NCBI GenBank assembly: GCA_036172665.1
Contig: CM069873.1
Span: 40,642,001 to 40,706,000 of the forward strand
Source of the DNA: Prosopocoilus inquinatus
Lineage: Eukaryota > Arthropoda > Insecta > Coleoptera > Lucanidae
Length of the DNA: 64,000 nt
Direction: 5' to 3'
Part shown: one piece after another, positions 1-11,809 of the stretch
Layout of the letters: every line of letters starts with the position of its first letter
Position numbering within the stretch: position 1 is the first letter of the stretch
The notes under the pieces: generated by a model
Database searches by the model: none
What the model was told of the DNA's origin: nothing
The model's input: the letters and a program-made list of their open reading frames with translations, nothing else
Made by a program: the position numbers and the translations under genes

Positions 1-1740
1 CGCGATCGCGAAGGGAGGAAGAGACGTTCAGTTAATTGAGCAAATAAAAAACGCGGCGCTTTTGAATTTTGATTGTAACTCAAGAACGCGTTTGTCGATT
101 GTTTTTTTGCTAAAAGGCGTTGGAAAGTTGAGTAAATTACAAGTTCAAATTTAGTTCAAAAATTACAAGCCCCAAAAACAAATTTATTTGGTAAATGCAC
201 CCATTTCCCTTTTACAGTTGTTGCCTACCCGCAGTAAGTCATTACGAGCCGCCACTGCTGAGATATTGAATATGCATATAACCTATAACATTATGCGTGA
301 ACTCTATTTTTTCCAAAAAGCTTCAAAGTATTTTAGATATTTTTGGGCAATGTACAGGTTTTTTTTTTTTTAATTTTGCATCCTGTCTGGAGGGCTTTAT
401 TTTAGCAGCTAGAGAAAAACTTTAAATACAAAAGTTGTAAGGTTCTATGTCTATTATCTTTTGGAATTATCATAAAAACAAAAGCGCATCGCAAATTGGA
501 GAAAAAAATACAATTTTTTTTTTTTGATGGAACATGCTGTATTTTGTTAGCTAAGTTGAAAGACCCTTTTTTTCTGATTTGAAAAATATATAATGTATTG
601 ATATTTGGAACAGCCATTTGTGAAATATTTGAGGTTAGAATATCAATAAATTCATGTTTAAAATATTAAGGCGGCTTGGAATTTTGTTTTTTATTATCGA
701 TCCATTTCCAGTTTTTGAACAGCTATTTAGAACTTTTGTAACGACTAATTTCAAAAGGGATTAATTTAAGTTTTTGTTAATATCTCTCCTAAAAATAAAA
801 ATTTTCGGGTATGTCATACATCATTGAAAAGCTCCTTTTAAAGACTACCTAACTAATCAAAAACCTAATATGGGTGCCATATGAAAAGCAAAAGTTAGCC
901 CTAATAACTTGAAAACAAATGACAATCGCAGGTTACTGTTTGCATCAAAAACTTTGTCTTAAAAAAGTGTCTGAACAATGTAAAAGTTTAGAAGAGGTCA
1001 CATCAGGTGTTATCGAGTTATTGAGGAATATTGAAATCGTCAAATTTTGGTTTTCTTAAATTATCTTAAAATTAAAAAAAGTTATAGTGAATTTGAAATG
1101 AGATTTGTTACGAGCTTTGAATTCTGCAAAACATTTCCCATTTAACCGTTGCTCTATGTCTTCTAAAGCCGGCGATAAAAATTCATGTAAACATGTGTGT
1201 ATAAATTCATGAATTGTAATTCGCAATACACGTTTCATTTATATTAATAAAAAGAAGTTCCGCTAAATAGTAATTTAGAATGTTAATGTTGGTGAAAATG
1301 GTAACTCATTAATGCTTCTAACTTCAAGTTATTTTCTTGGAATAGCTGGGAATGTTGGATTATGTTATCAAAGGTATAATCCAAACAGAGAACACTTGGT
1401 TATCAATTATTAAACCATCTTGAAACTAAAATTATTTATAAACATGTACCCACATAAACTAGCAGAAGTCGTTATTCATTCATCTGAGTCAACAGCCAAC
1501 AGCAACAATCAAAGTCACTAGAATTTACTAAAATTTCACGTCAAAAACCTTGAGAAATAGAACTTGCTCTTTGTTGTCAATTTTACATGTATAAATTCAT
1601 GTAATTCTTTTTGCTCGCTATACACGTTGAAAAATAGGTTTTGTCATAAATTACATATAAATTTCATGCAATTTATGATCGTCTATTGCGGGCTTAATAA
1701 CCGAGATGCCAATGGTGGAAATGTGGACACAATGTATATA
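1..1740. other. AT-rich stretch with no recognised gene
   Basis: No open frame here has recognisable protein motifs, and no terminal repeats or tRNA-like structures were found. It contains homopolymer T and A runs and short ORFs of 60-80 codons of the kind expected by chance in AT-rich DNA. Its right limit is the TA in front of the foldback element. Confidence 0.6.
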
Positions 1741-2524
1741 CAGGATGGGCCAATAGTGCGTATTCGGTGGATAAAGCCTACATTAATGCAGATTTCGAAA
1801 ATCTGATTTCGCTATTACTTACCTGTGGTATAGATGCATGACTAAAATTAGTTACAATTATACTGGCTGTTCCATGTGGCTGTGCCAAACCAAAGTTGTG
1901 TTTTTTTTAAATGGAAGGTACTGTATATTATAATTTATTTCGATACGTCTTTAAGAGTAGATAAATTTATTATATGAATGTTATGTACCTAAACCTAATA
2001 GTTTTTGAGATACTGACATTTCAATGTAAGAAAAATGCTATTATTTGATGTTTTACAGATTAAATGTTTATTAAAATTACTTAAGTTTTACGGTAACGTT
2101 ACATAACCTCTATGGAACAGAAAAAAATTTCCATCTCGAACATATTCCTATTATTTTCAACAGGGTGAACACTCCGATGTTTATTTTACTCGGTTAGCTT
2201 AAATGGAACACCCTATATTTTGTTACTGAATTTAACAGGTCCTTGATTAAGCTTTACAATGATATAGGGTTCAGTGTGTGCTACACAACAAACCTACACA
2301 CAGTAAGATGTCAAAATAGCAGATTCATAAATCAGCAATTATTCCATCTTGAATCTTGGAATTGGAATGGAATTAGTCGATTTTAATTAAAAAATCTGTA
2401 TTGAGACTGTTTGTACTTTTAGTCTGTTAAAAATTTATATTTATTTCATCTGTAATATAAAAAACTGCATCCATACTTTTATTTAATACAACCCTAGCTC
2501 CAAGCTTTCTAGTTTGTCGCAGAG

Positions 2525-2775
2525 TGGTAATGGTTGGTAATTATGATCCCTAACTGTGACTGCGACCGTCTTACTATATGTTTACCTTCTTTGCCTTACA
2601 AACCAGGGAAATGCAGAAACACCAGTTCGAGGAAATTCCACCAAATAATAACCGACAAAAATTTCATCTCTCACATAGAACATGCACTGGCAGTGGGGAT
2701 CGAATCCACGCCTGAAGATGCCCCCCCCCCTCCAAGTGTCAGTTCCGCTGCCTGCGAAACTAATGCTTAACTTCT
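2525..2775 (-). mobile_element. Possible tRNA-derived SINE fragment
   Basis: On the minus strand, GGATTCGATCC (2697-2707) fits a pol III B box. About 45 bp before it, TAGTTTCGCAGG (2751-2762) is a weak A box. The order and spacing suit a tRNA-derived SINE head, with a body running toward 2525. A run of ten C/G bases at 2721-2730 interrupts the head. No tail or target duplication is clear, so this is tentative. Confidence 0.33.
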
Positions 2776-2911
2776 AAAATTTTAATTTTAATTTTATCAA
2801 CTTGTTTGATTGTTGTTGTTCTGATTATTTTAAATAAGCCAACACCCAACAAAAACAACAATATCAATAAAGATACCAATAAAGATAGCAATAAAAATAA
2901 CAGTAATAATA

Positions 2912-2919
2912 CAAATAAC
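2912..2919. repeat. Target-site duplication, left copy (CAAATAAC)
   Basis: Eight bases identical to 5184-5191, directly abutting the hAT terminal repeat. Confidence 0.92.
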
Positions 2920-3040
2920 TAAAGAGCGGATTCTATGCTAAATGCATATTGCATGCATATTTTGCATATTTGAGCATTTTGTTCAATTTTCGCATATTTC
3001 TTAAAAACGTGCATATATATGCATATTTGAAAGAATTTGT
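2920..3040. repeat. Left subterminal repeat cluster of the hAT
   Basis: Several copies of TGCATAT or GCATATTT in both orientations lie within 120 bp of the left end. The right end carries a matching cluster at about 5080-5170. hAT transposases bind short repeated subterminal motifs, so these are probable binding sites. Confidence 0.6.
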
Positions 3041-3308
3041 GTCGAAGTGAGTAAATTTTTTCCTGAATTCTTAATTCGTTAGAACATGTTGTTGCATTAA
3101 TTAGGGTCTAGTTTGCACCCTTCTTGGGCTTAAGCAGGCAGAATTTTCCAAGTAGTGAATTAGGGATTTCCAAGTACTTTCTTAACGATGCGGTGGGGCG
3201 TTCATGTTTGCAATATTGTTTCATCACTTCTTCACGGATTATTAGTCGGTTATTGCTGCGAACGTTTAGTTCTTCCGTAAAAGTATTTTTGTTTGTGAGA
3301 AGTGCAAT

Positions 3309-4892
3309 ATGCCGAAAGACAATTCGAGCCTGGTTAATTCCTGGATCAGAAGCTATCCCGAGCTTGTTTACATCAATGGAAGCGTATTCTGTAAAGCCTG
3401 TAGTAAAATGGTAAGTTTTAAGTTTGTTTTCTTCCTCCTTAGGTAAATATTTGCTTGGTTCTTGAATATTGAAAGTTCAGACAGTTTAAAAAAAATCAAG
3501 TTCTTGTTGTAGATACCAACCCAACGAAAATTTTCGGTCACACAACATGTCGGGACAGAACTACACAAGTCAAAATGCAAGAAGATGAATGAATCGAAAA
3601 CATTTCAATTACCCTTAGACAGTGGACCGTCGTTGATGACTTCATCTAATGAACAACAAGAATTTAATTCTGATTTATGCGAGGCGATGATTTGTGCAAA
3701 CATACCTTTGAAAAAACTGCAAAATTCTATTTTTAAAAGTTTTTTGGAAAAATATACCAAGAAAAATGTTCCCGATGAAAGTACGTTAAGAAAAAATTAC
3801 GTGCCTCGCATCTACAACGATACTCTAAAAGAAGTCAAGAAAATCGTAGAAAATCAATATATTTATTTTATTGTGGATGAAACTATTGATTCTTGTGGGC
3901 GTTACATTGTAAATTTGTTAATAGGGTCTTTGCGGGAAGATAAACCTAGTGAATCTTATTTAATAGCCTGTACACAGTTAGACAAAACTAATCATTTAAG
4001 TATTTTAAGATCTGTTAATGAATGTTTTATGAAATTTTTCTCACCTAATGTAGTTCCTACTGAAAAAATTTTACTTATGGTATCAGATGCTGCCCCTTAC
4101 ATGGTTAAAGCCGGGCAGCAATTTAAAATAATTTATAAAAATTTAGTTCACGTGAGTTGTTTAGCTCATGGATGTAACAGAGTAGCTGAACATATTAGAT
4201 GTGAATTTTCTGATGTAAATCTACTAATTAGTACCATTAAAAAAATATTTGTCAAAAGTCCCCTACGAGTTCAGTTGTACAGGGAAAAATTGCCGAATGT
4301 ACCTTTACCTCCCGAACCAGTGTTGACTAGGTGGGGAACTTGGTTGGAAGCGGCAATGTTTTATGCTGAACATTTTGTAGCAATTAAGGAATTGGTTGTA
4401 GAGTTTAATGCCCAAGATAGTGCTGCTATTGCAAAGGCACAAAATATTGTAACAAGAACTTCATTGGCAAATCAACTGAACTTCATCAAAATGCATTACA
4501 GTTTTGTAATACAAACTATAAACAATTTAGAAAAACCGAAAATGTCTTTAATAGAATCCGTTAAAATTGTTAAAGAATTTAAAGAGAATATTTCAAAAGT
4601 TCCAGGTAAAATCGGCAGTTCAGTAAATAAAAAATGTTTATCCGTTTTAGATAAAAATAGCGGCTTCAAAACCCTTGAGGAAATTTACGAAATTTTGAAT
4701 GGAAACTTTGAAATTGACTTAAGTGTAGAATTTTCAGCTAAGAGTCACTTTAAATATGCCCCAATTACCTCCGTGGATGTTGAAAGGAGTTTTTCAATTT
4801 ATAAAAATATTTTGTCAGATAAAAGGCAAAATTTCCTGGTAGAGAACTTGGAAAAACACATTGTTGTAAATTATAATCGAAGATTTTTTTAG
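3309..4892 (+). CDS. hAT transposase, two exons (3309-3410, 3513-4892)
   Basis: Predicted 493-residue transposase that would cut and paste the surrounding element. Exon 1 starts at MPKDNSS and ends at a GTAAGT donor (3411). A 102-bp intron ends in TTCTTGTTGTAG, and the reading frame joins in phase 0. The intron splits a BED-type zinc finger: the Cys pair (VFCKACSKM, about residues 28-31) is in exon 1, and the His partners (QHVGTELH, about 45-52) are in exon 2. Later come FIVDET (Asp about 156), LMVSDAAP (Asp about 226), CLAHGCN (Cys-x2-His, about 250), TRWGTW (about 306) and a C-terminal hAT dimerisation block around VDVERSFS (about 456). The finger and length resemble CGGBP1-like hAT relatives. 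There are no stops or frameshifts. At 493 residues it is shorter than many hAT transposases (600-700). Confidence 0.88.
3411..3512 (+). other. Intron of the hAT transposase gene
   Basis: 102 bp, GTAAGT donor, T-rich 3' part and a TTGTAG acceptor. Removing it restores the Cys-Cys/His-His finger in frame, which is the main evidence that it is real. Confidence 0.8.
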
Positions 4893-5079
4893 TCGTTATA
4901 ATATTTACTTAATAATGTACATACATAATATACATACTTCCTTCATATAAGCGTTTACAAATAAATGTAAATAAATTGTATAAAATATAATGTTTTTTAT
5001 TTGAATAAGAATGCCCATAAAACACAGTAGTAGACCAGTTATTGCATTATTTGAAGTGTTCGGCCTATCTTGCACATAT

Positions 5080-5183
5080 TTCGCCATTTTTAGTGCATAT
5101 ATATGTGCATATTTCATCATTTTTTTAGTGCATATATATGCGCATATTTCATCAAAATTACTCGCATATAAATCCGCTCTCTA
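5080..5183. repeat. Right subterminal repeat cluster of the hAT
   Basis: Repeats of GTGCATATATATG and CGCATATTTCATCA precede the right terminal repeat, mirroring the left end. Confidence 0.6.
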
Positions 5184-5191
5184 CAAATAAC
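5184..5191. repeat. Target-site duplication, right copy (CAAATAAC)
   Basis: Eight bases identical to 2912-2919, directly abutting the right hAT terminus. Confidence 0.92.
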
Positions 5192-5638
5192 TATAACGTG
5201 ATTTAAATGTGAATCAATTTCCTCGTCATAGAAAACAATTATGTGAAGAGGACCATGGTTATCATTTTGAAAATTTTCTATATTGTTATTAATGTTAAAT
5301 CAATTGTTATTATTATTATTATTATGGTTATAATTTTACAGAAATTTTCATTGCTATTGTTATTGTTGTTTATTGCGTTCCTTAGCGTTACTTAGTCTTA
5401 CTTAAAATAATCAGGCAATGTTGGTAAAATAAAATAAAAAAAAAAAATTAAGTATGTATTCCGTTTGTGATGTCATAAATCAAATGAGTGTCATTTTTAA
5501 CAGACTAGAAACTAGAAATAGACTCAATACAGATTTTCTGAATAAAATCAATGATATTACAGAGAGAATATTCCATTGGAAGACGGAATAACGTTGTTTT
5601 ATGAATTTACAAATTTGCCATCTTACTGTGTGTAGATA

Positions 5639-6034
5639 CACTGTGGTCGTAAATGATTGAGCGTCCTTGAGAAAGTAAATACCCAAAGGTGATCAAAACT
5701 ACTTTCCCCCTAGGGAATTTTCGCGTTTTTGAATGCTCCAGATCAGCTGGCAAGCAGTAGCGTTCGTGTATGGTTTGTTTATGTTTGAGTTTTCTACAAT
5801 TTGCAGTTTAAATCATTCGAAATCAGTAAATAAGTATTTTTGAATACTATTATTCAGTTGACTTTGTTTTTACAAGTAAGTAACGTTCTTTGCATCTCGA
5901 TTTATGATTAATGTTACACAATTTTTAGGTTAAAATTACATCCGCACGTCATTAAATTGGGTACATGATTTCTAGTAACTGGACCAAGAAATTTTTGTAT
6001 AAAGCGGCACGTTCAACCATTTACGATTGCAGTG
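5639..6034. mobile_element. TA-flanked MITE nested in the foldback right arm
   Basis: Ends CACTGTGGTCGTAAATGA and the reverse complement of TCATTTACG-type sequence (CCATTTACGATTGCAGTG at the right) form terminal inverted repeats of about 25 bp beside TA on both sides. The left arm of the host foldback lacks this segment and so shows the empty site. The interior (396 bp in total) has no coding capacity. TIR shape and TA target fit a Tc1-like MITE. Confidence 0.72.
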
Positions 6035-6535
6035 TATGTTGTGTAACACATACTGAACTCTATACCATTGTAAAGCCTAATCAAAGACCTATAAAATTCA
6101 GTAATAAAATATAGTAACCGAGTAAAATTAACATCAGAGTTATGAATCACCCTGTATAGAATAATAGGAATATGTTCGAGATGGAAATTGTTTTGTATTC
6201 CATAGAGGTTATGTAACGTTACCATAAAATGTAAATGCCGAATTTTAATAAACATCTGATCTGTAAAACATCAAATAATAGCATTTCTAAACATTGAAAT
6301 GTCAATATCTCAAAAACTATTCGATTTAGGTACATAACATCCTTATAATAAATTTATCTACTCTTAAAGACTAATCGAAATAAAACATAATATACAGTTG
6401 GTTCCAGTTAAAAAAGACAACTTTGGTCTGGCACAGCCAGCATCTGTACCATACGTATGTGATAGCGAAAACAGATTTTCAAAATCTGCATTAATATAGA
6501 CGCTATCCACCGAATACGACTATTGGCCCGCCCTG

Positions 6536-7068
6536 TATATATAAAGATACTATATTTTATTCTGCACGAAAATATTCAGACTTCTACCACTTTACAAGGA
6601 CATGGAATTTTCAACGAAAGTGAATTTACATGGGAAGGATAGTGAAGTTGGCTTGATAAACGATCAGATCAAGTTCTCTCATCTTAATTTCTTTGAATCT
6701 ATTAATTGGAAGAAATTTAAATAAATTGTGGGCCCTTACCTTTATCCATTTTCCCTTTTTAGATTGCATTAACTTTAACAATTTTAATTTGTCTTTTGTA
6801 CGTCACTTATACCTTTTTTTTAGCTTTGTTCCTATTACTATTTAATACCTTTTTGATTCTAAATTTGGTAATAATAATTAAGCCTTCAGCTTATTTCTAC
6901 AATATTTTTCAATATTTGTTGCTGTTTTACAAGTTCTATTTTTTGAGAACTCTTACTGTTCATGTAACTTAGGTTGGCATCATACCTTACTTTACTTTTA
7001 CTTTATGTTGTCATTCTGTTTCTTACCTTGCCCGCTTATAGCACTTTCGTTTGTTATGCTCTTTCTGC
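6536..7068. other. No recognised feature
   Basis: AT-rich DNA between two repeat elements. No coding motifs or terminal repeats were seen. Confidence 0.5.
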
Positions 7069-7131
7069 ACTGAGTGTATTTTCATCTCTTTTTAACCTCA
7101 GGGAATAAAATGAGATGAAGATACACTCAGT
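7069..7131. repeat. 20-bp inverted repeat (hairpin)
   Basis: ACTGAGTGTATTTTCATCTC (7069-7088) pairs with GAGATGAAGATACACTCAGT (7112-7131) with one mismatch and a 23-nt loop. Nothing ties it to a transposon or a terminator. Confidence 0.7.
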
Positions 7132-7140
7132 ATACATATA

Positions 7141-8126
7141 CCGGGTGGAAAGTTTCAAACCCGAACATAACAAAGTTCCATTGAGAACTACGTTTTTGCA
7201 GATTACTGCTCACCATTTAAAGGTACAAAACTGGTAATGGTATTAAATGAAAGATAAAATTAAGGCCAATGTTATCGTGTTAAAATGATTCCTATTGTGT
7301 TTATACTTTTGAAATAGAAATTAAATTTCTAAATTTCAAATGAAAAATGTAGTCGCCTTAGAATGTCAGATTTGAAGTTTGCAGTTCAACAACCAGAATT
7401 TTATACAATATGCTTCTTATTCAAAATAAAATTCCATTCATCTGTGTAGCAAGAACTGTTACGATTTATTTATTTGCACCTGCATAATTTCACAAAATAC
7501 TTTCTAGTTTTCTTGTTAATTTCAAAACAATGTTGATGGCAACTGAAGTTGTGAAATTGATGTGTTTTTTTTTAAATACTCTTTACAGTTGTGTGTCACT
7601 TGTTCTTGAACAGTGTGAAACTTATTTAATTCTTAGTACAATTGAATTTGAAATTGATTTAGTATCGACATGTGTCGGTATTGAATGCCCATGGCATCAT
7701 TTCAAGTTTATTGATAGTATCAAAAACAACAGTATTTTTGTATGCAATGACGTAGAATACAATTATCATTCTAATAAAGAAAGAATTGTTGTAACTTAAA
7801 CGACAAGAGTACCTACCTATTATTTGCTCTGAACAATAATTCATAATACTTTTTGACTGACGTATAAATTATTGTCCATTAATTGAAAGAACTGAAAGTT
7901 TCAAATCTGACATAGGCGACTAAATTTCGTTTAAAATTTGAAAATTTTATTTATATTCCGAAAGTATTAATATTTAGGAATAATTTTAACACCATAATAT
8001 TGTCAATAATTTTCTCTGTTATTTAATACCATTGCCATTTTTGTATCTTCAAATGGCGAGCAGCAATTCACAGAGACATAGTTTTCAATACAAGTTTGCT
8101 ATGTTCGGGTTTGAGACTTTCCACCC

Positions 8127-8128
<2 letters not shown>
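7141..8128. mobile_element. Long-TIR non-autonomous element, CCGGGTGGAAAG ends
   Basis: Arms of about 240 bp (7141-7385 and about 7890-8128) are inverted copies. Both begin CCGGGTGGAAAG and share TCAAACCCGAACATA near the tips. TA flanks both ends. The middle holds an 89-codon open frame without recognisable motifs, probably chance. The element would need a transposase from elsewhere. Confidence 0.78.

Positions 8129-8171
<43 letters not shown>
8129..8171. repeat. (TA)n microsatellite
   Basis: About 21 TA units directly at the right end of the preceding element, probably grown from its TA target site. Confidence 0.9.
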
Positions 8172-8329
8172 CCTGCAACCGGTTTTAAAAAAGGAATTTA
8201 CAAATTTGCAATTTGAATTTGTAGTTTAAGGATATCTTATTGGCCATCAATCCATCAAGTTCAGTTGAATATGCGTCAACTAATTTAGCCAATGCTTATT
8301 AATATACCGTGGCTATGATAAAAGAGGTT

Positions 8330-8840
8330 TAAAAAACGAAGAAAATTCTTATCTCATACCGCCAAACCATTCCTACGCGCTGGCCAACTTATTGGGATAA
8401 TATAATAGGCGATTCAGTGGTCTTCAATGACAAATTCAGATTTTATTTTGGGCTTTGTAATGGATGACAGAAGGCTAAACAACACATGAAGAACGATTTT
8501 ATAATCTTCTGTATACCAACATATAGTTGTGATGAGAGCGGATGTTATCAGCACAGGAAGTCCGACTCTCCTTCTAAGTTCATTCCGAACACCATAACCT
8601 TGAAGGTATCCCATATACTTTTCCGTATTTTAAGACATCGATGGATACTCTGTTCCAATGGACGGTGTTCATATACTGCTAGCTCAAAGAATAGAAGTTC
8701 GCAGGACCTAAAGAAGTCCTCACCTTCTACGCATTAAATTTCGGCTACGTCCCATTCGTTTTCAAAGAAAGCAGACCACGATCGAATTCATTATATTCAT
8801 TGACAGGCTTTTTTTGGTCAGACCATGTTGCATTTTAAGA
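8330..8840 (+). pseudogene. Decayed Tc1-like transposase fragment
   Basis: Read across frames, 8410-8460 gives VVFNDKFRFYFG, resembling the VLFSDESRFCL block around the first catalytic Asp of Tc1-like transposases. Later text loosely fits the following region. Multiple stops and frameshifts are present and no TIRs were located. The call rests on one short block, so confidence is low. Confidence 0.33.
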
Positions 8841-10550
8841 AACGTAAGAAAAAATTTTGATTGGTCGTTGGAAATGCGGTGTTTGGGGGTTTTTCCATTA
8901 GGAATGAGATTTTAATTCAAGAGAGAATAATAATTTTGTACGTTTCTGGTTACAACTTATTGTATCAGAACGTCTTTGATGTTTGGAAAAAAAGATTTTG
9001 ATTAATCAGAGGTACTAATATATTTATGACTGACGAATTAAATTGGGTGTGGATTAGCATTTAGCTAGTTGTCAATGTGGATGGGTTTCCAAATACAGTA
9101 CAGGGGAATGAGTTACTGAAGGTTTGTGATATAAAATTATCAAAGAAGGGAAGACAATTATTTTGCTCGATTTTGCAATCGTTATTAATATGGGCAAAAG
9201 ACAAATTATAAACAGTTTATAAGTACGAAAGTATAACTAAATTTAAGATTCAAGTAAAGTAAGCAAACGCCGGTGGTCTTATTTTAAATTTCCGATGATT
9301 TCTTGCGGAAAATATGTTCGGCGGGCCGTTATGCCTTAACGGAATTGGAATTTAAGCGCCGAAATATGGAACGGCAAGTCAATAACTCGTGCTCGAGAGT
9401 AAATCGCAGCATGAGAAGTGCATTTGCAACAAATCAAATCACGCCGGAGAAATAAAAAGTAAACGGAATAGTAGTGTGTTCCGAAGATATCTGCATTGTA
9501 ACATTTTATTTCATGCTCGCAGGAATACGAAGAGATATTGGCCATAAAGCGCTTACGGCGAGAGAATACCAGGATGACACATTTCTAATGAAGTTTCAAT
9601 AGTTTATTTTAGTCTTTGCATATTGTTTGAAAACAAACACGATTAGTTACATAGGCATATCAATGAGAGTAATCGTGTTGAAACAGGTGTTTGCTATTAA
9701 GTAAATACATTATTTTGGATCTGGGTGTTAATGAATAATAAAAAAAACTCGATTGGTTGCGTTATTAAAAAAAAAATTCTCACTTTCATTTTGTTTGACA
9801 TTTCCTTACAAACTTTACAAGAAGGTACAATTTATCATAAATTATGTATTTGCAGCTGCATGTTCCAACGCGATTCATTTTCTGCACGCGAAACTATGTT
9901 CTTGTTTCGCGACCACAAAATACTCAGAATATTATACGTACGTATTTCCTTTGCTGCATGCTATTCTCACATTTCAACACTACATTAACTAGTTTAATTA
10001 ACAGATAAACGCACTGTTTAATCTACAATTTCCGCCGTTTGATGCTTAAACGCAGCCTTTCTAAACTGGAAAATTCGTGATAATTACTTTTTTAATTTCG
10101 TTGAAACATCAAAAAAATCTGCGATGTGTTAAACATTATTTAAATTATGTTAATATTTAAATCTAAAATTTGTAAATCGTAAACTATTTTAATTAAGATT
10201 AATCTATACTGCTTTCTAAAATGATAAGACTTATGCTGCAGAGGCCCCACATTGGGCGTCAACTTTGTGCTCTGATGATGGAAATTAATGAAGTGTTGTT
10301 TTCACCCCGAGTTGGACGCTATTTATATAATGATGATTTATATAACGATGATTTGAATGGAGAGAGGCCAGTATGTAAAAATAAATGATATTTTTTAAAT
10401 GTCCAAAGGTTTCGGTGGCATTTCTACCAGCATTAAGAACAGTTGTCAGGTTTATAGAAAAAAAAAAAAACAATAACCAACAGTTGCTTTGGAATCGACA
10501 GTGTCTCGATGATTATCAAGAAGATTCAAATTTTCAACCCCTTTTACCCT
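8841..10550. other. No recognised gene
   Basis: Only short ORFs without motifs. Base composition rises slightly at about 9330-9560. A GGCCCCACATTGGGCGTCA stretch near 10240 recalls a retrovirus-like primer site on the minus strand but has no LTR beside it. Confidence 0.45.
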
Positions 10551-10782
10551 AGTAATACCACAGCAATCTACACCTTTTCAGTTTCAAATTGGGACTAAAC
10601 AGTTTCAAATTGGGATTAAATAATTTCAAATTGAAACTAAACACTTTCGAATTGGGTCTATTCGAAATTGTTTACTTCCAATTTGAAATTATTTAATCCC
10701 AATTTTAAACTGTTTAGTCCCAATTTGAAACTGTTTAGTCCCAATTTGAAACTGAAAAGGTGTAGATTGCTGTGGTATTACT
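10551..10782. repeat. Near-perfect palindrome built of 21-bp units
   Basis: The sequence reads inward from AGTAATACCACAGCAATC and is mirrored on the other strand up to 10782, with the centre at about 10666. Each arm contains about four copies of a 21-bp unit with core CAAATTGGGACTAAA (inverted in the right arm). The transcript or single strand would fold into one hairpin of about 115 bp. Short in-frame ORFs here (repeats of NLKLFSP) are by-products of the 21-bp period. Confidence 0.85.
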
Positions 10783-10789
10783 ACCATCC

Positions 10790-11470
10790 AAACAATATCA
10801 AATTGAGACTAAATAAATTCAAATTGGGAATAAACAAACTCAAATTGCTCTGTGTCTCAATGTTTTGAGAGAGGGCAAATTTACTAATAATCATTTGCTG
10901 AGATTTTTCCCGTACAGTCCAATGTTGAATCCAATTGAATTCAAGTGGTCCTGTCTAAATGCTGGTGATAAAGAGAGCAATCTATATGCCATAAATTTTA
11001 GTAGGTGAAGCCAATCATTGCGCAGATGGAATATCGTTTACAATATTAGAAAATATTGTGCGACAAAATATTATTAATAAAATTACATATAAGATTTGTT
11101 GCAAACATCCATAATGCGTTAAATATGGTTAATGTAAAATTTGATTTAGGCATATAATTATTAGTTAGGTGGTTACATTTCCTTTTGTTATTATTATCTA
11201 CCAGCTTGTATTATTTCTGAATTAAAACATTTTTTCCTATTTGAATTTGTTTAAACCCAATTTGAATTTGTTTGTTCCCAAATTGAATTTGTTTGTTCCC
11301 AAATTGAATTTGTTTAGTACCAATTTGAATTCGTTTATTCTCAATTTGAAATTGTTTGGTCCCAATTTGAATTTGTTTATTCCCAATTTAAATTTGTTTA
11401 TTCCCAATTTGAATTTGTTTAGTCCCAATTTGAAATTGAAAAGTTATAGTAGTATCACAGCAAAATATCT
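10790..11470. repeat. Second inverted 21-bp repeat pair with unique spacer
   Basis: About 60 bp of the same unit in one orientation (10795-10850) is followed, after a spacer of about 390 bp, by nine units in the other orientation (about 11241-11438; core TTTGTTTAGTCCCAA). The sequence after the right array (GAAAAG...TATCACAGCA, to 11470) matches the flank of the palindrome at 10551-10782. The two pieces therefore look like parts of one element whose terminal repeats are tandem arrays. Confidence 0.7.
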
Positions 11471-11809
11471 ATAATGATTGGCATAAAGTGAAGAGAAAAC
11501 AAGGAAATGATGAGTCTTGTTGAACACATTTTCTGCAGTTGGTTTCTGTTTTGCAATCAACAATGTTTCACCTTTTTTTTTCGTTGAAGTTAATATCATA
11601 AAGTTCCAAAAATAGGACAAATGGATCCTAAAAATAACACAGCAGTAACATAAAAGGGTTTTTTTTAACTACACGTTCACAATTCTTGGTAAAAATTTTC
11701 GCATTCTTTTTTTCTGTTCCTTAAGAGCTGCCAAAGTGTTCGATCCAGTATTACTTTCTTACGACGCCATTAAATAGAACAATTTAAAGCCTACACGCAA
11801 GAATGTGCG

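Larger units (their letters stand above)
2920..5183 (+). mobile_element. Complete hAT-superfamily transposon
   Basis: The element starts TAAAGAGCGGATT and ends with the near-exact reverse complement (AATCCGCTCTCTA at 5171-5183, in inverted form). It is flanked on both sides by the same 8 bp, CAAATAAC (2912-2919 and 5184-5191). An 8-bp duplication is diagnostic of hAT insertion. Both ends are rich in repeated TGCATAT-type hexamers, probable transposase binding sites. The 2264-bp body holds one uninterrupted two-exon transposase gene. Intact ends, perfect duplication and an open gene suggest recent insertion; activity cannot be judged from sequence. Confidence 0.93.
1741..6535. mobile_element. 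Long inverted-repeat (foldback) DNA element
   Basis: The left arm (about 1741-2432) reappears in reverse complement as the right arm (about 5492-6535). The outer ends match as CAGGATGGGCCAATAG and the complement of CTATTGGCCCGCCCTG, and both sit next to TATA. Further in, the arms share a stretch around AGGTTATGTAACGTTACC and one around ACACACAGTAAGATG. The loop lies between about 2433 and 5491 and encodes nothing of its own. A hAT element has inserted in the loop and a 396-bp MITE in the right arm, which explains the longer right arm. TA flanks and CAGG ends suggest a Tc1/mariner-type MITE, but no transposase supports that. Two inverted copies of one repeat are an alternative to a single foldback element. 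Confidence 0.75.

Noticed and set aside
10238..10262. Primer-binding-site-like sequence
   Set aside because: No LTR edge or gag/pol text is adjacent.
10668..11474. Repetitive ORFs with NLKLFSP / INKFKLG units
   Set aside because: They arise because 21 bp is a multiple of three in the repeat arrays; they occur on both strands and lack flanking coding sequence.
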